The notes: a model not told the origin generated them from the letters alone. Shown: positions 8,448 through 17,051, counted from the first letter of the stretch. The stretch is 64,000 bases of DNA from Algoriphagus sediminis (GCF_030403435.1 NZ_JAUEPH010000003.1:186001-250000); one strand, 5' to 3'. Numbers and translations: made by a program.

Positions 8448-8897
8448 ATGAATCAGCGAATTTATAGCATTTTTAAGGCTCAAGAAGGCCAAGTAATCGA
8501 TAATGGACCATCTAAGGCTGCGAATTGGCTTGCACTTAAACTTCTACGTATTGGTGATTCAAATGTGACCATGGAGGGTAGGGTCCGTGAGGATATGTGT
8601 AACCCTGTGGGAATTCTGCATGGAGGGATTGCTTCACTGATGTTGGATGAGATCATTGGAATTGGAAACATAGTGATGACTGAGGAGTACGTGATGTCCA
8701 GTGTCAACCTCAATGTTGACTTTCTTTCCTCTGCGAATATTGGTGAGCGACTAATTATTTCCGCAAAGCTTATCCGCCTAGGGGCTAATTTGAATCACTG
8801 GGAGGCGAAGATCGAAAAGGAGTCGGGGAAACTTGTTGCAAAGGCAAGCAGCAATATGTCAAAGACTCATATTAAACTTTCGGATCTTGGGCTTTAG
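8448..8897 (+). CDS. PaaI-type hotdog thioesterase
   Basis: The 149-residue protein has the hotdog-thioesterase hallmark GILHGGIASLMLDE (residues 55-68), with the oxyanion His-Gly-Gly and the acidic residue (Asp67/Glu68) seen in PaaI. The family hydrolyses acyl-CoA or aryl-CoA thioesters. I chose ATG 8448; an in-frame TTG at 8439 would overlap the upstream gene by 8 nt, while the ATG follows the upstream stop by 1 nt. It is the last gene of the comF-led run; the convergent spoU gene follows. Confidence 0.88.
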   Translation: MNQRIYSIFKAQEGQVIDNGPSKAANWLALKLLRIGDSNVTMEGRVREDMCNPVGILHGGIASLMLDEIIGIGNIVMTEEYVMSSVNLNVDFLSSANIGERLIISAKLIRLGANLNHWEAKIEKESGKLVAKASSNMSKTHIKLSDLGL

Positions 8898-8924
8898 TTT
8901 TCCACAAACTAATTGTGAACAATT

Positions 8925-9467
8925 TTAATTACCTTTCAATTCATTGATTTTGCAGAAAATATCCCAAGTGGCGATTCCCAATGAGACAGAGATATTAAGT
9001 GAATGCTTTGTGCCAAACTGGGGAATTTCCAGGATTATATCTGAATTAGCCAACACCTCATCTTCCACCCCGAAAACCTCATTTCCGAATACTAGAGCAT
9101 GTTTTTCACCCTTTTCAGGGGAGTATTTTTCAAGAGAAACAGATTTTTCAGCTTGCTCCAGAGCGCAGATTTTATAGCCTTTCTTCTTTAGCACTTGAAT
9201 GGCTTCCATCGTATTTAGGACATATTCCCATTGTACAGAATCTGTTGCTCCAAGAGCAGTTTTCTGAATATCACGATGAGGTGGCTTTCCTGTAATCCCG
9301 CAAAGAAATATTTTCTCAATACGAAAAGCATCCCCTGTTCGGAAAGCTGAACCGACATTATTAAGGCTTCGAACATTGTCCAAAACCAACACAATAGGGG
9401 TCTTTTTAGCTTCTTTATATTCTTCTATGCTGAGCCTATTCAGCTCTTCCATGCTTAATTTTTTCAT
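8925..9467 (-). CDS. SpoU/TrmH-family RNA 2'-O-methyltransferase
   Basis: A single SPOUT domain of 180 residues. The three motifs are present: NVRSLNNVGSAFRTGDA near 32-48 (motif 1), LVFGNEVFGV near 125-134 (motif 2), and IPQFGTKHSLNISVSLGIA near 146-164 (motif 3, knot and SAM site). No extra RNA-binding domain is attached, as in TrmL/TrmH. The target could be tRNA ribose 18 or 34 or rRNA; sequence alone does not decide. It diverges from mutS across an 83-bp gap. Confidence 0.9.
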   Translation of the reverse strand: MKKLSMEELNRLSIEEYKEAKKTPIVLVLDNVRSLNNVGSAFRTGDAFRIEKIFLCGITGKPPHRDIQKTALGATDSVQWEYVLNTMEAIQVLKKKGYKICALEQAEKSVSLEKYSPEKGEKHALVFGNEVFGVEDEVLANSDIILEIPQFGTKHSLNISVSLGIATWDIFCKINELKGN

Positions 9468-9472
9468 CTGCT

Positions 9473-9502
9473 TTTGTTATGGTAGGCGAATGCTTATTTT
9501 CG
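9473..9502 (+). promoter_or_regulatory. Possible mutS promoter (Bacteroidota type)
   Basis: TTTG at 9473-9476 is separated by 18 bp from TATTTTCG at 9495-9502, one mismatch from the Bacteroidota -7 element TAnnTTTG. It lies about 50 nt upstream of the mutS ATG in the divergent gap with spoU. Not tested; the short motifs make chance matches possible. Confidence 0.35.
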
Positions 9503-9550
9503 ACTTTTGGCTTTCCTGCCTCAAAACTACAAATAGCCTTCTAAACTCCC

Positions 9551-12154
9551 ATGAGCAAAAGCAAATCCGGAAAAGAGACCCCCTTGATGAAGCAGTACAA
9601 TGCTATCAAAGCCAAGCATCCCGGCGCGTTACTTCTTTTCCGGGTAGGAGATTTCTATGAAACTTTTGGGGAAGATGCGATTACTGCAAGTAAAGTTTTG
9701 GATATCGTCCTTACCAAAAGAGCAAATGGCGCGGCATCGCATATTGAACTGGCGGGTTTTCCACATCACTCATTGGATACTTATCTCCCCAAACTGGTAA
9801 GGGCTGGAAATCGCGTTGCGATATGTGATCAGCTTGAAGACCCGAAATCAGTCAAAGGGATTGTGAAGCGAGGAGTTACCGAGTTAGTTACTCCAGGCCT
9901 TTCTTATAATGATCAGGTTTTAGATACTCGAAAAAACAATTACCTAGCTTCTATAGACTTTGGAAAGGAAACGCATGGAATCGCCTTTTTGGATGTTTCC
10001 ACCGGGGAGTTTATGTGTGCAGAGGGAAGCCTTTCTTACATTGAAAAGCTTTTGCAAAGCTTTGCTCCATCGGAGGTTATTTTTAGTAAAGCTGCAAGGC
10101 AAATCGCAGAAGGAACGTTAAAAGATGATTCCATCACCTTTTACTGCGAAGACTGGGTTTATCAATTCGACTACTGCTATGAGCGGATGGTGGGACACTT
10201 TGGAACTCAGAACCTGAAGGGCTTTGGGGTAGAAGAGCTTTCCCAAGGAATAGTGGCTGCAGGCGCGATTTTATACTATCTGGAAGAAACAGAACACAAA
10301 GAGACCCAGCATGTCAGCTCTATTTCAAGAATCGCCGAGGAGAAATACGTGTGGCTGGATAAGTTTACTATCAGAAACCTTGAGCTTGTTTTTGCTCAGC
10401 ATGATGGAGGAGTGCCCTTGATTAATATCCTCGATAAGACGGTGACTCCCATGGGCTCCCGAATGATGAAAAAGTGGATGGTTTTACCTCTGAAGGAGAA
10501 AAGCCTTATAGAGGAGAGACTTAAAGTGGTGGAGTTTTTTGTGGAGCAAAGGAGCTTGATCGAGCAGATTACAGAAGAGCTCAGGCATATTGGAGACCTA
10601 GAGCGATTAATTTCTAAGGTGGTAGTGGGCCGTGCAAACCCCCGAGAAATGAATCAGATCCGGAGGGCGTTAAAAATCACCTTGCCCATAAAAGAGCTGC
10701 TGAAAAAGCAGAATAATGCAACGCTGAAAAGAATTTCAGACCAGCTTCATCCATGTACTTTCCTACTTGAGAAAATCGAAAGAGAGCTGAAGGAGGATGC
10801 GCCTATGTTGGTTCATCAAGGTGGAGTGATTCAGGATGGAGTGGATTCTGAATTGGATGAATATCGCGGCCTGGCCAATTCCGGAAAAGACCATCTGGTG
10901 GGAATTCAGCAGAGAGAAATCGAAAGAACCGGAATAACCAGCTTAAAAATAGCTTTTAATAAGGTTTTTGGCTACTACCTGGAAGTTACCCATGCTCACA
11001 AAGATAAAGTCCCCCCAGAATGGATTCGAAAGCAGACTCTTGTGAATGCTGAGCGATATATTACACAGGAGCTCAAGGAGTACGAAGAAAAAATTCTGAA
11101 TGCGGAAGAGCGCATGGTGGTTTTGGAACAGCAACTTTATCAAGAACTCGTTAAGGAAGCATCCAACTTTGTCACCGAAATTCAGCAAAATGCTAGAGTT
11201 CTGGGGACTCTTGACGCATTGCTTTCCTTTGCAGCAGTAGCCATTTCAAATAATTATGTAAAGCCAAAAATTTCTACAACAGAAACTCTGGAAATTAAAG
11301 ATGGCCGTCACCCTGTAATTGAAAAGCAGCTTCCTCCTGGTGAAGATTATATTCCCAATGACATTTACCTCGATCATAATAGTCAACAAATCATCATCAT
11401 CACTGGGCCAAATATGGCAGGTAAATCCGCTTTGCTTCGACAGACGGCCTTAATTGTCTTGATGGCTCAAATGGGGAGCTTTGTTCCTGCTAGCTTTGCC
11501 CGTGTGGGCATTATAGACAAAGTTTTTACCCGCGTGGGAGCTTCAGACAACCTTTCCAAAGGAGAGTCCACTTTCATGGTGGAAATGACGGAGACTGCTA
11601 GCATATTAAATAATCTATCCGATCGAAGTTTGGTGCTCATGGATGAAATCGGTAGAGGGACTTCCACATATGACGGTATTTCCATTGCCTGGTCCATAGT
11701 GGAATATCTCCATAACAATGAGCAGTTTAAGGCGAAGACTCTTTTTGCTACCCATTATCATGAACTGAATCAACTGACTGAGGATTTTCCCAGGGTTAAA
11801 AACTTCAACGTATCGGTGAAAGAGGTCGGAAACAAAGTGGTTTTTATGAGGAAGCTGGAAAAAGGAGGTAGTGAGCATAGCTTTGGTATTCATGTGGCGC
11901 AGATGGCAGGAATGCCAAATCCGATTGTACTTAGAGCTTCAGAGATTATGAATCATCTCGAGAAGGACAAGGCAATGAAGAGCAAGAAAAAAGCCCTTAG
12001 CGAAGTTCCGAAAAATAATTACCAGTTAAATATGTTTGAGCTGGACCCAAAGTTTGCAGACGCTAAAAAACTTTTGGATGAGATAGACATCAATACCATC
12101 TCCCCGGTAGAAGCCTTGCTAAAACTAAATGAGCTTAAAAAGAAACTAGAGTAG
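9551..12154 (+). CDS. mutS: DNA mismatch repair protein MutS
   Basis: MutS recognises mispairs and small loops and starts mismatch repair with MutL. The 867-residue protein has the mismatch-reading Phe35-x-Glu37 (GDFYETFG), connector, lever and clamp domains, and the ABC-type ATPase with Walker A GPNMAGKS (about 618-625), signature [13 protein letters not shown], Walker [13 protein letters not shown] and ATHYHEL. This is the standard MutS1 form and not MutS2. The start [16 protein letters not shown] fits the family. It diverges from spoU and is followed by a LuxR-type regulator. Confidence 0.98.
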   Translation: MSKSKSGKETPLMKQYNAIKAKHPGALLLFRVGDFYETFGEDAITASKVLDIVLTKRANGAASHIELAGFPHHSLDTYLPKLVRAGNRVAICDQLEDPKSVKGIVKRGVTELVTPGLSYNDQVLDTRKNNYLASIDFGKETHGIAFLDVSTGEFMCAEGSLSYIEKLLQSFAPSEVIFSKAARQIAEGTLKDDSITFYCEDWVYQFDYCYERMVGHFGTQNLKGFGVEELSQGIVAAGAILYYLEETEHKETQHVSSISRIAEEKYVWLDKFTIRNLELVFAQHDGGVPLINILDKTVTPMGSRMMKKWMVLPLKEKSLIEERLKVVEFFVEQRSLIEQITEELRHIGDLERLISKVVVGRANPREMNQIRRALKITLPIKELLKKQNNATLKRISDQLHPCTFLLEKIERELKEDAPMLVHQGGVIQDGVDSELDEYRGLANSGKDHLVGIQQREIERTGITSLKIAFNKVFGYYLEVTHAHKDKVPPEWIRKQTLVNAERYITQELKEYEEKILNAEERMVVLEQQLYQELVKEASNFVTEIQQNARVLGTLDALLSFAAVAISNNYVKPKISTTETLEIKDGRHPVIEKQLPPGEDYIPNDIYLDHNSQQIIIITGPNMAGKSALLRQTALIVLMAQMGSFVPASFARVGIIDKVFTRVGASDNLSKGESTFMVEMTETASILNNLSDRSLVLMDEIGRGTSTYDGISIAWSIVEYLHNNEQFKAKTLFATHYHELNQLTEDFPRVKNFNVSVKEVGNKVVFMRKLEKGGSEHSFGIHVAQMAGMPNPIVLRASEIMNHLEKDKAMKSKKKALSEVPKNNYQLNMFELDPKFADAKKLLDEIDINTISPVEALLKLNELKKKLE

Positions 12155-12210
12155 TCATTTGAAAAGCAGAAATGTGTATATTCATTACTGTTTTTTAAAC
12201 TTAACTTCAC

Positions 12211-13008
12211 ATGGATAAGGTTCTTCTAAGTGACCTAAGAAAGCAAAACAAGTACACTCATTTTTTTCAGGATTGGGCTAATCAGGAGTTTGGGAAAATG
12301 CCCGACCCGAAGAAGGTGGTGAAAGATCTGGAAAAGCTCAGCAATCAGATCGGGATGCAGGAAGGCCTGTATATGGCTTGTTTCGATTATAAAAATTTGA
12401 ATCTGGCATTTTTCGCTGGAAATGTGGAAGAGTTGACCGGATATCCCTCTTCTATGTTCAGGAATAAGGGTATGGAGACATCCTTTACCATGATTCATCC
12501 TGATGATCGGCCTGAGTTATTTCGCTTTCAGGAGATTGTATTCAAAGCCTTTCATGGCTTAAGTATGAAAGAAAAACATACTTTCGAGTTTTCATACACT
12601 ACCCGATGGGTTCACCGCACCACCTTAGAAGTGCATTGGATGATGGCCAGAGTGAAACCATACTTTATTGATGAGAGCGGGAATTTTGCCATGGACTTTC
12701 ATGTCATTGTAAAGCTTATGGTTCCTCCAAAGATTTCAGGCTATGACTGGAATTACTCATTTGTGAAAGACGACGGAGAGCGTGTGGTGGTGAGTAAAAA
12801 TGAACCTACAGAACATGAGGTGAAGCTTACTAAAAAGGAGAAGCAGGTCGTGAAATTGATTTTGGATGGCCAGTCATCTAAAGAAATTGGGGAGGCTTTG
12901 AATATCTCGATTAATACGGTTGGTACTCATCGAAAGAATATTCTCAAAAAACTGGGTGCAAGAAACGTAACCGAGATGATTAAAATCCTGAGCTCGTACG
13001 AATTTTAA
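12211..13008 (+). CDS. LuxR-type transcriptional regulator with PAS-like N-terminus
   Basis: The 265-residue protein ends in a LuxR/GerE helix-turn-helix (about 205-262; LTKKEKQVVKLILDGQSSKEIG and HRKNILKKLGA). The first 190 residues contain ELTGYP and FTMIHPDDRPELFRF, the pattern of a PAS/PAS-3 sensory fold. No receiver domain or phospho-acceptor Asp is visible, so it probably senses a ligand or partner directly. It lies 56 nt after mutS; a functional link to repair is not implied. Targets are unknown. Confidence 0.85.
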   Translation: MDKVLLSDLRKQNKYTHFFQDWANQEFGKMPDPKKVVKDLEKLSNQIGMQEGLYMACFDYKNLNLAFFAGNVEELTGYPSSMFRNKGMETSFTMIHPDDRPELFRFQEIVFKAFHGLSMKEKHTFEFSYTTRWVHRTTLEVHWMMARVKPYFIDESGNFAMDFHVIVKLMVPPKISGYDWNYSFVKDDGERVVVSKNEPTEHEVKLTKKEKQVVKLILDGQSSKEIGEALNISINTVGTHRKNILKKLGARNVTEMIKILSSYEF

Positions 13009-13053
13009 GTTAGGCTGGTGAATAACATATTGAATTTTTTCGAGGTAAAAGTC

Positions 13054-13083
13054 TTGCAAATTTATTCTTTCAACTTACCTTTG
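13054..13083 (+). promoter_or_regulatory. Promoter of the tRNA-Gly/tRNA-Leu unit
   Basis: TTG at 13054-13056 and TACCTTTG at 13076-13083 with a 19-bp spacer match the Bacteroidota primary sigma promoter (TTTG, about 19 bp, TAnnTTTG) very well. The first tRNA begins 41 nt further on, a usual leader length for a processed tRNA transcript. Confidence 0.75.
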
Positions 13084-13124
13084 CATCCACAATTCGATCA
13101 GATCACGTTCTGATCTACCCAAAA

Positions 13125-13197
<73 letters not shown>

Positions 13198-13200
13198 CAA

Positions 13201-13222
13201 AAAGCCCTTGCAAAAGGGCTTT
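13201..13222 (+). terminator. Hairpin between the two tRNAs
   Basis: A 9-bp stem AAAGCCCTT / AAGGGCTTT closes on a GCAA tetraloop 3 nt after tRNA-Gly. The following TTGTTGTTTG is a weak U-tract, so it may be a partial terminator or a processing signal; tRNA-Leu can still be co-transcribed. Confidence 0.55.
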
Positions 13223-13262
13223 GTTGTTTGCAGAAGACTTCTCTACTAGAAGGAGCAAACAA

Positions 13263-13346
13263 GCCGGGATGGTGGAATAGGTAGACACGCAAGACTTAAA
13301 ATCTTGTGGCCGTAAGGCCGTGCGGGTTCGATTCCCGCTCCTGGTA
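13263..13346 (+). tRNA. tRNA-Leu (anticodon TAA)
   Basis: An 84-nt class II tRNA with a long variable arm (GTGGCCGTAAGGCCGTGC). The anticodon stem CAAGA/TCTTG encloses the loop with TAA, giving leucine. The acceptor GCCGGGA pairs with TCCTGGT using two wobble pairs, the D arm holds GGTAGACAC and the T loop is GTTCGATTC. CCA is not encoded in full. Confidence 0.96.
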
Positions 13347-13350
13347 CAGA

Positions 13351-13388
13351 AGCCTCGCCCCGATAACTATCGGAGCGGGGCTTTTTTA
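13351..13388 (+). terminator. Terminator after tRNA-Leu
   Basis: AGCCTCGC pairs with GCGGGGCT and encloses a second stem CCGAT/ATCGG, followed by a run of six T. It begins 4 nt after the tRNA and closes the tRNA unit. Confidence 0.85.
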
Positions 13389-13455
13389 TTTTAGAACATC
13401 ATCTAGACTTTTGAATTAAAACCGTTTTCTCAAGCACTTTTTATAATTTAAGAAT

Positions 13456-14301
13456 ATGGAAAGTGTAATTGATTTAGATTGGTCTGGAATAGTAAGCTGG
13501 TTACAGACCCTGGGGATTTCCCTCGCCATTCTTCTGGTATTCTATTTTTTGGCAGCATTTCTTCAAAGGCATCTACGAGCCCGTTTGGTGGCTCGAATGG
13601 AAGATGACCTGTTGGCCAATTTCCTTTCTATGATTTTTAGGCTGATCATCATTCTGATTGGATTTATGGTCGTTTTTCGCTTTGTAGGGTTGACAGGGGT
13701 AGTTTCAGGGCTATTGGCCGGAGCCGGTATTTCGGCCTTTGTGATTGGCTTTGCTCTTAAAGATATTGGTGAGAACTTTCTCGCAGGAATTCTTTTAGCC
13801 TTCAAGCGACCTTTCAAAGTTGGAGATATCATCGAAATCAATGGAATAAGGGGATCAGTGGTTTCCCTTAATCTGAGAGATACACATATCAAAACCGGAG
13901 ATGGCATGGATGTCTTTATTCCTAATGCACAGATCATCAATAATCCACTGACCAATTTGACTATCGATGGTTTTCTACGCTATGATTTTGTGATTGGGCT
14001 GGATTACGGTTCAGATTATCGCAAAGCGATGTCTATCATCTTGGAAACGGCAAAAAATGTCCCAGGAGCTCTCAAAAACCGAAGAAAGGCCAATGTCTGG
14101 ATTTCCGATCTGTCAGCCAGTACGTTAAATCTCCAGGTAACTTTTTGGGTAGATACCCTAGACGATGGTCCCGGCGATATGGAGATCAAAACCAATTTGA
14201 TAATTGAGGTCTTGAATGCTTTAAGTCAAGCAGGCTTCAATTTGCCAGGAAACATTATGGAATTGAAGAACTATCAAGATAATCCGCTAAAAACCAGTTA
14301 A
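13456..14301 (+). CDS. Small-conductance mechanosensitive channel (MscS family)
   Basis: MscS channels open on membrane tension and release solutes during osmotic downshock. The 281-residue protein has three hydrophobic segments (about 15-37, 60-80, 88-108); the third is the Gly/Ala-rich pore helix (GVVSGLLAGAGISAFVIGFA). It is followed by the family signature FKVGDIIEINGIRGSV and PNAQIINNPLTN, then the alpha/beta cytoplasmic cage. The size is that of E. coli MscS. It is a single gene; the cassette array begins right after its stop. Confidence 0.95.
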   Translation: MESVIDLDWSGIVSWLQTLGISLAILLVFYFLAAFLQRHLRARLVARMEDDLLANFLSMIFRLIIILIGFMVVFRFVGLTGVVSGLLAGAGISAFVIGFALKDIGENFLAGILLAFKRPFKVGDIIEINGIRGSVVSLNLRDTHIKTGDGMDVFIPNAQIINNPLTNLTIDGFLRYDFVIGLDYGSDYRKAMSIILETAKNVPGALKNRRKANVWISDLSASTLNLQVTFWVDTLDDGPGDMEIKTNLIIEVLNALSQAGFNLPGNIMELKNYQDNPLKTS

Positions 14302-14469
14302 GTTATTTTTCCAAAATCCCTAGAAAAAGTCTAAATCCGGGCTGAACTACAACTATCCTATTTTCAAAAGCAAAAAGTCAGTGCTGACCTGCAATTAAAT
14401 AAATTATAGCCCAAAATAGTCTTAAAAACCCAGCAAATAGTACAAGAAAAAAAGTTCAAAACCATCAAA

Positions 14470-14496
14470 AAATACCCAGAAATGGGTATTTTTTTT
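14470..14496 (+). terminator. Terminator-like hairpin in leader copy 1
   Basis: AAATACCC pairs with GGGTATTT around an AGAAAT loop and runs into eight or so T. It could end mscS transcription or act as an attenuator for the cassette; its exact conservation in the second leader favours a role tied to the cassette. Confidence 0.7.
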
Positions 14497-14511
14497 CTGA
14501 ATCAATCGCCC

Positions 14512-14519
14512 CAACTTTG
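14512..14519 (+). promoter_or_regulatory. Possible -7 element, leader copy 1
   Basis: CAACTTTG differs by one base from TAnnTTTG and lies 20 nt before the leader ATG, right after the hairpin T-run; it is unchanged in leader copy 2. No clear TTTG -33 element is seen upstream. Confidence 0.3.
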
Positions 14520-14539
14520 ATTAAATAAATTTTAATTCT

Positions 14540-14578
14540 ATGAAAACACAAAAACACAAAAACACAAAAACACAAAAA
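14540..14578 (+). repeat. 8-bp tandem repeat (AAAACACA)x4 after a leader ATG
   Basis: An ATG at 14540 opens directly into four perfect units of AAAACACA. The resulting 16-residue reading frame (Lys/Thr/Gln/His/Asn-rich) ends in TGA at 14588-14590, which overlaps the TTG start of lipoprotein 1 as TTGA. Unit length 8 is not a multiple of three, so unit gain or loss shifts the frame. The sister leader has six units. Confidence 0.85.
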
Positions 14579-14586
14579 TTTAATTT

Positions 14587-16047
14587 TTGAATAGACTTTT
14601 TAGTAGTGTTTTACTTTTCGCCTTAGCGGCATTTTTTATTTCCAGCTGTCAAATGGAGCCATTGGAGGAGCATATCCTGGAGGCGGATGTCCTAGAGGAA
14701 TTTGAACGAGGCCCTTTTGATGTCCAGCCTGCCAACTTAAATGATTTGCAGGCGCTAGGGTCCAAGATGAACAAGCGACTCGGCGTGGATGTAATTCGGT
14801 CAGCACAGGGTCGGGAACTTTCTGATTTCACTTTTGATTTGGATGCTTCATTAGTCACGTTTGACTCCACCCAGAGAAAAACCTACACAGTTCCTTTCCT
14901 CGAAAAGGAAAACCGCTACAGCACTTATAACCTGGTCATAGTAACTGACTCAGCTACTAACCTCTTAGACCAATATGTATTAGCCTATAGCTTTGATAGC
15001 CTACAGTATAGGAGTTTTATTGAAAGTGGAGATTTCCTGCAATCAGGAACTACAATAAAAAGATTCTCATTTTCGAGTTTTTTTAATGACTCCAATCCTT
15101 TTTCTCTGGAAAGGTGTCAGGGGATCACGGATGAGAATGGAAATCCAGTGGTATGTGATCAGGTGACTATAGATGCCGGGTCCGGTGGAGGAGGGGGCTC
15201 ATCCAGTGGAGGTACTGCTTGGGTTACTCCTGGAGGGGCTACAGGTAGTGGTAACCCTTCTCCAAGTTCAGGATCTTCTGGTAGTGGAGGAGGAACCCCA
15301 TGCACTTGGACTGTGACATCTGTGAGAGAAGAAGTACCGAATTACGGAGGATCATATTGTGAATCTTCAACGTCCTGCATCACCGGATATGTAGTGACCA
15401 TTTCCTGTGGGGACGCCTATTCTCGAAAAAGCGCTTCCCAAAATGAAGGAATGATGACCTGCATGGACTGTGATATTTCAGATTTTGGCAACCCTGCCTT
15501 TACTTCTTTCCTATTGGAGTCGCTTGATCCGGATCAAAAAAGAGAAGCACAACTGGACTATTTGAATACTCATGGCGCCTCAGAGTTTGTATCCATGATT
15601 CGGCAGATGATGGCAACTCCAGGATTGACCATGGGTGATTGGGCAGAAATTAATAACCTTGTCAATCAGATTTATCTTCAGCAGAAGGGAAAATTTATGA
15701 TGGTCATTTTTAGTCCAGAGAATATTTCTCAAGTACTTTTCCTGGCCTTTTCTACTAATATATCTGATGCTCTTAGAAATAGAGTATTTAGTTTAACGTC
15801 AAGATATTCAGCCTATGCCGAAATAGCCTCAATGTTGGGTAATAAAAGTTGGACTGTTGGCGGACTAAAAATTACCTTTAATGGATATACTTCCCATGGA
15901 ACGATTGCTTATGGAATTTCAAAGGGTCTTTCTCCTTCCCAAATAAAAACTATTCTTGGGAATGGAGTCCCTAGAATCGTAACCCATGCTAGATGGGGGA
16001 TCAATTGTTTGTGGAATTTCAAGGGAAAGCAATTGTTATTGATATAG
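14587..16047 (+). CDS. Lipoprotein 1, polymorphic-toxin-like, frameshifted near the C-terminus
   Basis: TTG at 14587 is the only standard start that gives the signal peptide; TAA lies two codons upstream. Residues 1-21 form an SPII signal (FALAAFFISSC, Cys21). A beta-rich domain follows to about 190, then a Gly/Ser linker (about 199-240), a Cys-rich stretch (about 240-300) and a helical part. The last 75 residues (THGTIAYGISKGLSPSQ-like) have the H-x-G-x-S-x-x-I layout of DUF4258/BECR-type RNase toxins; this is a weak resemblance. The frame breaks at a G5 run (15995-15999): one extra G would continue the protein to TGA at 16095-16097, ending GKIITYLLNP. With 1 nt to the next gene, that restored end fits a toxin-immunity pair. 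Present length is 486 residues. Confidence 0.75.
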   Translation: MNRLFSSVLLFALAAFFISSCQMEPLEEHILEADVLEEFERGPFDVQPANLNDLQALGSKMNKRLGVDVIRSAQGRELSDFTFDLDASLVTFDSTQRKTYTVPFLEKENRYSTYNLVIVTDSATNLLDQYVLAYSFDSLQYRSFIESGDFLQSGTTIKRFSFSSFFNDSNPFSLERCQGITDENGNPVVCDQVTIDAGSGGGGGSSSGGTAWVTPGGATGSGNPSPSSGSSGSGGGTPCTWTVTSVREEVPNYGGSYCESSTSCITGYVVTISCGDAYSRKSASQNEGMMTCMDCDISDFGNPAFTSFLLESLDPDQKREAQLDYLNTHGASEFVSMIRQMMATPGLTMGDWAEINNLVNQIYLQQKGKFMMVIFSPENISQVLFLAFSTNISDALRNRVFSLTSRYSAYAEIASMLGNKSWTVGGLKITFNGYTSHGTIAYGISKGLSPSQIKTILGNGVPRIVTHARWGINCLWNFKGKQLLLI

Positions 16048-16098
16048 CTAATGGTGCAAACCATGGAAAGATAATTACTTATTTGTTAAACCCATGAT

Positions 16099-16416
16099 AT
16101 GGATTACAACGAACTAAAAAAATTTAATGCGGTCGAAACCCAAATCAATATCGTATTAATGAATTGGGACCCGATAGGAATTCAAAAATCAGGAGAATTT
16201 GCCCATAATATTTACTTGGAATACGCTAGATATGTGAGCCAAATACTTGAAGTAATTCATGACAAAGAAAAACTTGAAGAATTGATTTGGACTATTGCGA
16301 CGGATATTACAGGATTAGATGAAAAAAATTTCAGACTAGCTGCTGAAGTAAGTGGTTTACTTGATTCCTTTTGTAAGATTAGAGAGGAAAATGATACTAT
16401 AAATAATGGATCTTAA
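16099..16416 (+). CDS. Immunity-like small acidic protein (DUF1871-like)
   Basis: An intact 105-residue acidic protein with no signal peptide. The motif NWDPIGI at residues 22-28 after an N-terminal helix is the hallmark I associate with DUF1871, a family proposed as immunity proteins for polymorphic toxins. It starts 1 nt after the restored stop of lipoprotein 1 (16097). Cytoplasmic, acidic and directly downstream of a putative secreted effector: all fit immunity, but binding is not shown. It has no counterpart in cassette 2. Confidence 0.6.
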   Translation: MDYNELKKFNAVETQINIVLMNWDPIGIQKSGEFAHNIYLEYARYVSQILEVIHDKEKLEELIWTIATDITGLDEKNFRLAAEVSGLLDSFCKIREENDTINNGS

Positions 16417-16471
16417 TTTATGTTGGAGGCTCTAGAAGTATTTCTGGATTAGAAGCTGCTATTCAAAGCCT

Positions 16472-16548
16472 TTTATTTTGATCTGACTGGTGCAGGAGGG
16501 TTTCTACCTATTGTATTGGATTTTAATTTCGGTTATCGCCTAAAATAA
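16472..16548 (+). pseudogene. C-terminal remnant of the outer-membrane protein gene
   Basis: Translated in frame this piece reads YFDLTGAGGFLPIVLDFN and ends GYRLK plus TAA. It is nearly the same as the last 24 residues of the protein at 18584-19111, which ends GYRLN. The 5' part of the gene is missing and replaced by the immunity-like gene and about 55 nt of unmatched sequence, so this is a truncated copy left by cassette duplication. Confidence 0.88.
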
Positions 16549-16594
16549 AAAGAAAGGGCTGTTCCAAAAGCAATTTTGGAACAGCCCTTTCTTT
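16549..16594. terminator. Long hairpin closing cassette 1
   Basis: A perfect 21-bp stem (AAAGAAAGGGCTGTTCCAAAA with its complement) on a GCAA loop. As both arms carry A/T runs it can terminate transcription in either direction. The copy at 19112-19157 keeps the stem with a paired change (TTCC/GGAA here, TCCC/GGGA there), so pairing is under selection or was repaired. Confidence 0.9.
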
Positions 16595-16598
16595 AACC

Positions 16599-16724
16599 AT
16601 GCTCAAGAATTCCTTTCTCCAAAGAAATCGGCGGATTCTGTTCTATTTGGTCCTGACCCTACTTTTCAACTTTAAGCTAGCAAATTACCCCTCCAAAATC
16701 CCCTTCAAATCCGCAGGTGAATAG
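16599..16724 (+). other. Small ORF after the hairpin, copy 1 (41 codons)
   Basis: ATG 16599 opens a frame with a basic start (MLKNSFLQRNRR) and a hydrophobic run ILFYLVLTLLFNF, like a signal peptide or the start of a lost gene. Its 3' half overlaps, antisense, a fragment of the pyrophosphohydrolase gene. It recurs at 19162. Whether it is translated is unknown; it may be only a remnant. Confidence 0.3.
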
Positions 16725-16733
16725 TTTACTCAA
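16696..16733 (-). pseudogene. 3' fragment of the pyrophosphohydrolase gene, copy 1
   Basis: CCAAAATCCCCTTCAAATCC and the following GCAGGTGAATAGTTTACT are identical to the 3' end of the intact gene at 20389-20427. In the minus frame this is VNYSPADLKGIL. Only about 38 nt remain. Confidence 0.8.
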
Positions 16734-16926
16734 CCACCAATCACCATCTCAGAAATCCCGATTTTTCCTAAAATCCCTGGAAAAAGTCTAAATCCGGGCT
16801 GAACTACAACTATCCTATTTCCAAAAGCAATAACCTAGGTTTGATCTGCAACGCAAAAAATTTGAGGTCAAAATAGTCTTAAAAATCCAGCAAATAGTAC
16901 AAGAAAAAAACTTCAAAAACCCCCAA

Positions 16927-16953
16927 AAATACCCAGAAATGGGTATTTTTTTT
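16927..16953 (+). terminator. Terminator-like hairpin in leader copy 2
   Basis: Same AAATACCC / GGGTATTT stem, AGAAAT loop and T-run as copy 1. Here no gene ends just upstream, which argues that the hairpin belongs to the leader and works as an attenuator or shields the cassette from upstream transcription. Confidence 0.7.
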
Positions 16954-16996
16954 CTGAATCCATCGCCCCAACTTTGATTAAATAAATTTTAATTCT

Positions 16997-17051
16997 ATGG
17001 AAACACAAAAACACAAAAACACAAAAACACAAAAACACAAAAACACAAAAA
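16997..17051 (+). repeat. 8-bp tandem repeat (AAAACACA)x6 after a leader ATG
   Basis: The ATG at 16997 runs into six 8-bp units (first unit starts G instead of A). In this phase the leader frame ends at TAA 17054-17056, 4 nt before the TTG of lipoprotein 2. With one more unit, or two fewer, the ATG would read straight through TTTAAATTTTTG into lipoprotein 2 with no stop. Confidence 0.85.

Larger units (their letters stand above)
14305..14588 (+). repeat. Cassette leader repeat, copy 1
   Basis: About 280 bp that recur at 16761-17062, with blocks of very high identity. Shared parts are the segment with GTCTAAATCCGGGCTGAACT near 14329, the AGCAAATAGTACAAGAAAAA block near 14433, the terminator-like hairpin, CCCCAACTTTGATTAAATAA, and an ATG followed by 8-bp AAAACACA units (four here). 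The middle (about 14365-14415) has diverged. The repeat covers the region between mscS and lipoprotein 1 and is best read as a duplicated regulatory leader. Confidence 0.9.

Noticed and set aside
9376..9660. Plus-strand frame across the spoU-mutS gap
   Set aside because: It overlaps the starts of two well-supported genes in the wrong frame and has no recognisable features.
14305..14540. Riboswitch in the cassette leader
   Set aside because: I could not fold any known riboswitch core there; only a simple terminator-like hairpin is supported.
14540..17051. AAAACACA arrays as a possible CRISPR
   Set aside because: The units are 8 bp and directly tandem with no spacers, and no cas genes are present; this is a simple sequence repeat.
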